From positions 3,906,001 through 3,970,000 of the forward strand of contig NZ_CP048114.1 of assembly GCF_010093025.1 (NCBI RefSeq): a DNA stretch of 64,000 nt, read 5' to 3'. Of this stretch, positions 60,892-64,000 are shown piece by piece. The position numbers were made by a program, and so were the translations under genes. How positions within the stretch are numbered: position 1 is the first letter of the stretch; each line of letters begins with the position of its first letter. The notes beneath the pieces were generated by a model. It ran no database searches. It was given only the letters and a program-made list of their open reading frames with translations, and had not been told where the DNA came from. Source of the stretch: Edaphobacter sp. 12200R-103. GTDB taxonomy: Bacteria > Acidobacteriota > Terriglobia > Terriglobales > Acidobacteriaceae.

Positions 60892-63874
60892 TGGCTTGCT
60901 CTACTCCTATCGGGAAATCAATTATAAGCGTGGTCCCCCCATTTACCTCGCTTTTGATTTGCATTTTGCCGCGCAATAGCATTGCCCGTTCGCGCATTCC
61001 CGTCATGCCAAAGCCTCCAGGACCGGACACAATAGTGCGGGGCTCGGAAGACAACCCTTTGCCGTTATCCGAGATACTGAGGGTAACCTGAGTTTTCGTG
61101 CAGCGAACAGTAACGCTACCACGGGTCGCACCCGAGTGTTTCACAATATTATTCAGAGCTTCTTGAACGATTCGAAAGAAGTTGATCCGCAGCTCCTCAG
61201 GGAAGACTTTGTCGATATTCTCTAGGTCAGTTGTTATCTCGATCTGAGAAGCTCTGGCGATGGTCTTGCCGAGTGCATGGATCGCCTTGGTTAGCCCAAG
61301 ACGGTCGAGCTGAAACGGACGCAATGCATAAGAAATCGTTCGCGTCTCTTCGAGAGCGTGTGAAGCCTCAGCACTAATTTCTTCCAGAATCTCAACTTTA
61401 TCTGCGTCGCTGTGCTGTTTGCCCTTGCGGCGTAATAAGAATAGGGTGAGATTACTGATCACGATCAATCGCTGGCCAAGGCTGTCATGCAGTTCTGCTG
61501 CGATGCGCCGGCGTTCATTCTCCTGAGAGGCTATCAACTCACGCGAAAACGCCTGTTGCGCCTTCTGTTCTTTCCTCAGTTGACGTACACGAAATGTCCA
61601 AGCTATTCGGATTGCTACCAGGATTGCAGCAACCAGCAGCGCGATAAACCATGGACGACGGTAGAATGGCGGGACCACCGTTATCATCATTGTCGCCGAA
61701 TCGACGCTTTCAACCCCATCGCTGTTGTGTGCGGATACCAGAAACTTATATTGGCCGGGTGGCAAATGCGTGTAATAGGCTGTGCGTCGCGATCCAACCT
61801 CTTGCCAGTCGTTGTCAATGCCTTCCAGCATGTAACGAAAGGACGTCTGCTCAGGCTTGAAGTAGGTTAATGCGGTATAGTTCACCTCTAAATTGGTCTG
61901 CCCGGGACGCAGCACCACCTGACTTGTTTCGGGTTGCAGATTGTGTTCAACATAAGAGGACTCAATCTTGACACGTGGCGGTGTACTAGCGGCTCTTACA
62001 ACGGCAGGATCGATGACCGCAACACCCTTTTGCGTGGGGAACCACATCACACCCTGATCGTCCGTTGCACCTGCTGGCCATAACCCCCCGTTACACTCTA
62101 CGCTCACCATGCCATCAGCACGACCGTAGGCCACAGAGATGACGCGGGTACGCCGTCCATCCGCAACATCTTCTAGCTCGCTACGGCGGACCCGGTAAAT
62201 ACCACTATTGGAACTTATCCAGAAAAAGCCTTTTTTATCCTCGAGCATCTGGAACGCTCCGTTATCAAAAAGCCCTTGATCTTGGCTGAAATCCACCCAT
62301 TTCCCATCACGGAGCCAGCCAATACCGCCGTCATAGGTGCCCACCCATATCTCACCCGACGCATCCTCCATAATAGAGCGAATATTGTTACTGGGCAGGC
62401 CTTGTCCTTCTGTCCACTTCGTGATCTCACCACCATGAAGACGAGTGAGGCCACCATAGCCGCCGATCCACAGATCACCTTTGTGATCGGAGATGATCAC
62501 ACGCACATCGTCGGCCGCAAGGCCAGTACGCGTTGTCATCCAATGGGAGTTCGCCCCGTCGAGGACGTACATACCGTTCGACGTTCCAAACAACTTGGCA
62601 CCTTCTTTTGTCTCGAAGATCACTTGAGCTGCGGGCAGATCTTTTGGTAGGCCGGCGGGCGTGGAAAAATGGCCGTTCGCTAAGACTCGAACACCATTGT
62701 GGGATCCTATCCAGAGCGTATTGTTCTTGTCTTCAGCCAAAGCGGTGACCAGACCGGGCAGTCCATCCTTCTGCGTGAAAGCGCGGATAACTTGTCCGTT
62801 ACGAATAAGCGAAATACCGGCGGGCCAACTGCCCACCCAGATGTCTCCATTTCGCGCGCGCATTACCGGATACACATTGTCGCTGGCAAGTCCTTGCGAT
62901 GATGTCAATGTCCTAATCGACTGTTGTTGAATCCGAAAAAGGCCTTCTCCTTCGGAGCCGACCCACATATTGTCGTCACTGTCACGCAATAGGACGTTGT
63001 ACGGGATGCCATGCTCCGAATCTCCGGAAGGAAAGAAAAGACTGCGGGCGAAATTCTGTGAGATATGAACCCTCCAATTGCGCCTGGTCTGATTGACGAA
63101 ATCGGTCACAATCTCACCTCTTTGGACGATGTATTGTCCGCCAATCAACCGACCCAATCGGCCATCATGTGTACCCACCCAGACCATGCCATCGCCACCG
63201 ATTGCCACACCGCGGATCTGTTCGGGTTTCAAACTGGATGGCAAGGTGTACTTTTCAAGGCGACCATGAGCGAGGCAGATCAATTGATGGTCTCTCTGTG
63301 CCCAGAACCCTGTACCGACCCACCATAAGGGGATGAAATGAAGGCTATCGTCACTATAGGACTCACGTTCAAACCGTTGTTTGGCGGGGTTCCACTTGTA
63401 ACTATGCTCGTCAGCGAGTGCCCAGATGCCCCCTCGATGGTCTGTTGTGACTGCGCTTACGGAGTGCGGTCGGATACCAGCTGCCTCATTTAATAGATCG
63501 AAGCGTCCTTGATGAAAACGAATGAGATTATTGTCTTCGCTGGCGAGCCAGAGATCCCCGCGATCGCCTGGGACCATGGATGTGAAGCGATTGGAAGTAA
63601 TCCCAGGTGTATTGCTCTTGTTGAAGGCAGTAAAACGTATGCCGTCGAATCGCGCTATGCCGTTCAATGTTGCGACCCAGATATATCCGTCAGGCGTTTG
63701 CACAATGCCGCGCACGCTATTTTGCGGTAGACCTGATTCTGCCGTCCACTGGGTGGCTCGATACTGTGCGCCAGCATCTCTGACGGAAGAGAGTCCTAGC
63801 AGCACGATCCAGAGTAGAGCATGACTGCGTGGCCATCTTATCACAGAGCTCACATCCATCGGCAATCTCGACAC
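60860..63874 (-). CDS. Giant NarL-type histidine kinase with periplasmic beta-propeller and Y_Y_Y domain
   Basis: 1,004 residues. A signal or anchor helix (ALLWIVLLGLSSV) is followed by two-component-regulator propeller repeats (about 40-650) of the form GYIWVATLNGIARFDG, GDLWLASEDNNLIRF and GEIWVGTYDGGIGWLRDG. A Y_Y_Y domain (YTALTYFKPEQTSFRYMLEGID to about 725), one transmembrane helix (WFIALLVAAILVAIRIAW), HisKA_3 (RRIAAELHDSLGQRLIVISNLTLF) and HATPase (VQEALNNIVKHSGATRG, DNGKGL, GFGMTGMRERAMLL) complete it. The propeller probably senses a periplasmic ligand, as in hybrid polysaccharide sensors. Partner of the regulator at 60226. Confidence 0.93.
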   Translation of the reverse strand: MSRLPMDVSSVIRWPRSHALLWIVLLGLSSVRDAGAQYRATQWTAESGLPQNSVRGIVQTPDGYIWVATLNGIARFDGIRFTAFNKSNTPGITSNRFTSMVPGDRGDLWLASEDNNLIRFHQGRFDLLNEAAGIRPHSVSAVTTDHRGGIWALADEHSYKWNPAKQRFERESYSDDSLHFIPLWWVGTGFWAQRDHQLICLAHGRLEKYTLPSSLKPEQIRGVAIGGDGMVWVGTHDGRLGRLIGGQYIVQRGEIVTDFVNQTRRNWRVHISQNFARSLFFPSGDSEHGIPYNVLLRDSDDNMWVGSEGEGLFRIQQQSIRTLTSSQGLASDNVYPVMRARNGDIWVGSWPAGISLIRNGQVIRAFTQKDGLPGLVTALAEDKNNTLWIGSHNGVRVLANGHFSTPAGLPKDLPAAQVIFETKEGAKLFGTSNGMYVLDGANSHWMTTRTGLAADDVRVIISDHKGDLWIGGYGGLTRLHGGEITKWTEGQGLPSNNIRSIMEDASGEIWVGTYDGGIGWLRDGKWVDFSQDQGLFDNGAFQMLEDKKGFFWISSNSGIYRVRRSELEDVADGRRTRVISVAYGRADGMVSVECNGGLWPAGATDDQGVMWFPTQKGVAVIDPAVVRAASTPPRVKIESSYVEHNLQPETSQVVLRPGQTNLEVNYTALTYFKPEQTSFRYMLEGIDNDWQEVGSRRTAYYTHLPPGQYKFLVSAHNSDGVESVDSATMMITVVPPFYRRPWFIALLVAAILVAIRIAWTFRVRQLRKEQKAQQAFSRELIASQENERRRIAAELHDSLGQRLIVISNLTLFLLRRKGKQHSDADKVEILEEISAEASHALEETRTISYALRPFQLDRLGLTKAIHALGKTIARASQIEITTDLENIDKVFPEELRINFFRIVQEALNNIVKHSGATRGSVTVRCTKTQVTLSISDNGKGLSSEPRTIVSGPGGFGMTGMRERAMLLRGKMQIKSEVNGGTTLIIDFPIGVEQANERSHSSAAG

Positions 63875-63972
63875 GCTATATCCTGCGTGGAGGCAGGGAT
63901 TTCGATTTCTTGTTGTCGCAATTGTACCCCTGTCATGGGGTAAGGACGTAGATGGGAGGTCCCGATAAAAAT

Positions 63973-63999
63973 GCCCGGCCGCAGAATGTGCGGCCGGGC
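63973..63999 (-). terminator. Rho-independent terminator for a minus-strand gene beyond the right edge
   Basis: 11-bp perfect GC-rich stem GCCCGGCCGCA / TGCGGCCGGGC with loop GAATG. Read on the minus strand it is followed by ATTTTTATC, so it fits termination of leftward transcription arriving from outside the window. It lies 99 nt upstream of the giant kinase start. Confidence 0.75.
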
Positions 64000-64000
64000 C

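Overview
The window looks like a piece of an Acidobacteriota chromosome, most likely class Terriglobia. The best evidence is a roughly 1,250-residue Oar-like TonB-dependent receptor with an N-terminal carboxypeptidase-regulatory-like domain and a C-terminus ending in aromatic residues. PQQ dehydrogenases with N-terminal haem domains, a propeller/Y_Y_Y histidine kinase and a GH92 glycosidase fit the same group. I identified no tRNA, rRNA, CRISPR array or intact transposase by eye.

Left part (1-14.7 kb). After the tail of a GH92 alpha-mannosidase comes a minus-strand run that starts with a MarR-type regulator and encodes three different CLC chloride channel/exchanger paralogues and a membrane-anchored TPR protein. 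Then follow small stress and redox genes (CHY zinc finger, free-methionine sulfoxide reductase-like GAF protein, DipZ-like thioredoxin, M24 peptidase-like protein), an NDH-2 gene broken by a frameshift and an in-frame TAG, and a two-gene unit with a Tat-exported alkaline-phosphatase-superfamily protein and an unknown partner.

Middle part (15-31.7 kb). This is a coherent periplasmic oxidation locus. It has a PVA-dehydrogenase-like quinohaemoprotein, the TonB receptor, two mutarotase-fold paralogues, a sensory set (lipoprotein binding protein, NarL-type kinase with a large extracytoplasmic domain, NarL-type regulator), a second cytochrome c-PQQ dehydrogenase, a secreted bicupin, an ACMSD-type amidohydrolase and a small ABM monooxygenase-like protein. 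A 44-bp element with a GGTGCA-TG-TGCACC palindrome lies upstream of both dehydrogenase genes, so they are probably co-regulated. The substrate is unknown; a carbohydrate or polyol is an inference.

Right-middle part (31.7-46 kb). A symporter remnant is followed by a cobalamin-binding-protein-like gene coupled to an ATP-pyrophosphatase-like (DUF71) gene, serB, a class-3 lipase, and a two-component system divergent from a secreted protein plus a TolC/adaptor/RND efflux operon. Three ATGTAAG direct repeats sit in the divergent promoter region.

Potassium locus (46.8-56.2 kb). KdpD is split into two genes that diverge from overlapping start codons: a histidine-kinase half on the minus strand, and a KdpD-N/Usp half followed by kdpE on the plus strand. 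A KdpE-box-like direct repeat precedes an outer-membrane porin, a 32-residue membrane peptide and kdpFABC, apparently one operon.

Right end (56.2-64 kb). A degraded DNA methyltransferase is followed by two divergent gene pairs. Each pair contains a small secreted protein, and each shares arrays of a GTGTRG-N2-CYACAC palindrome in its intergenic region. Next to the second pair lie a single-domain receiver, a NarL regulator and a very large propeller histidine kinase, which are candidates for controlling these sites.
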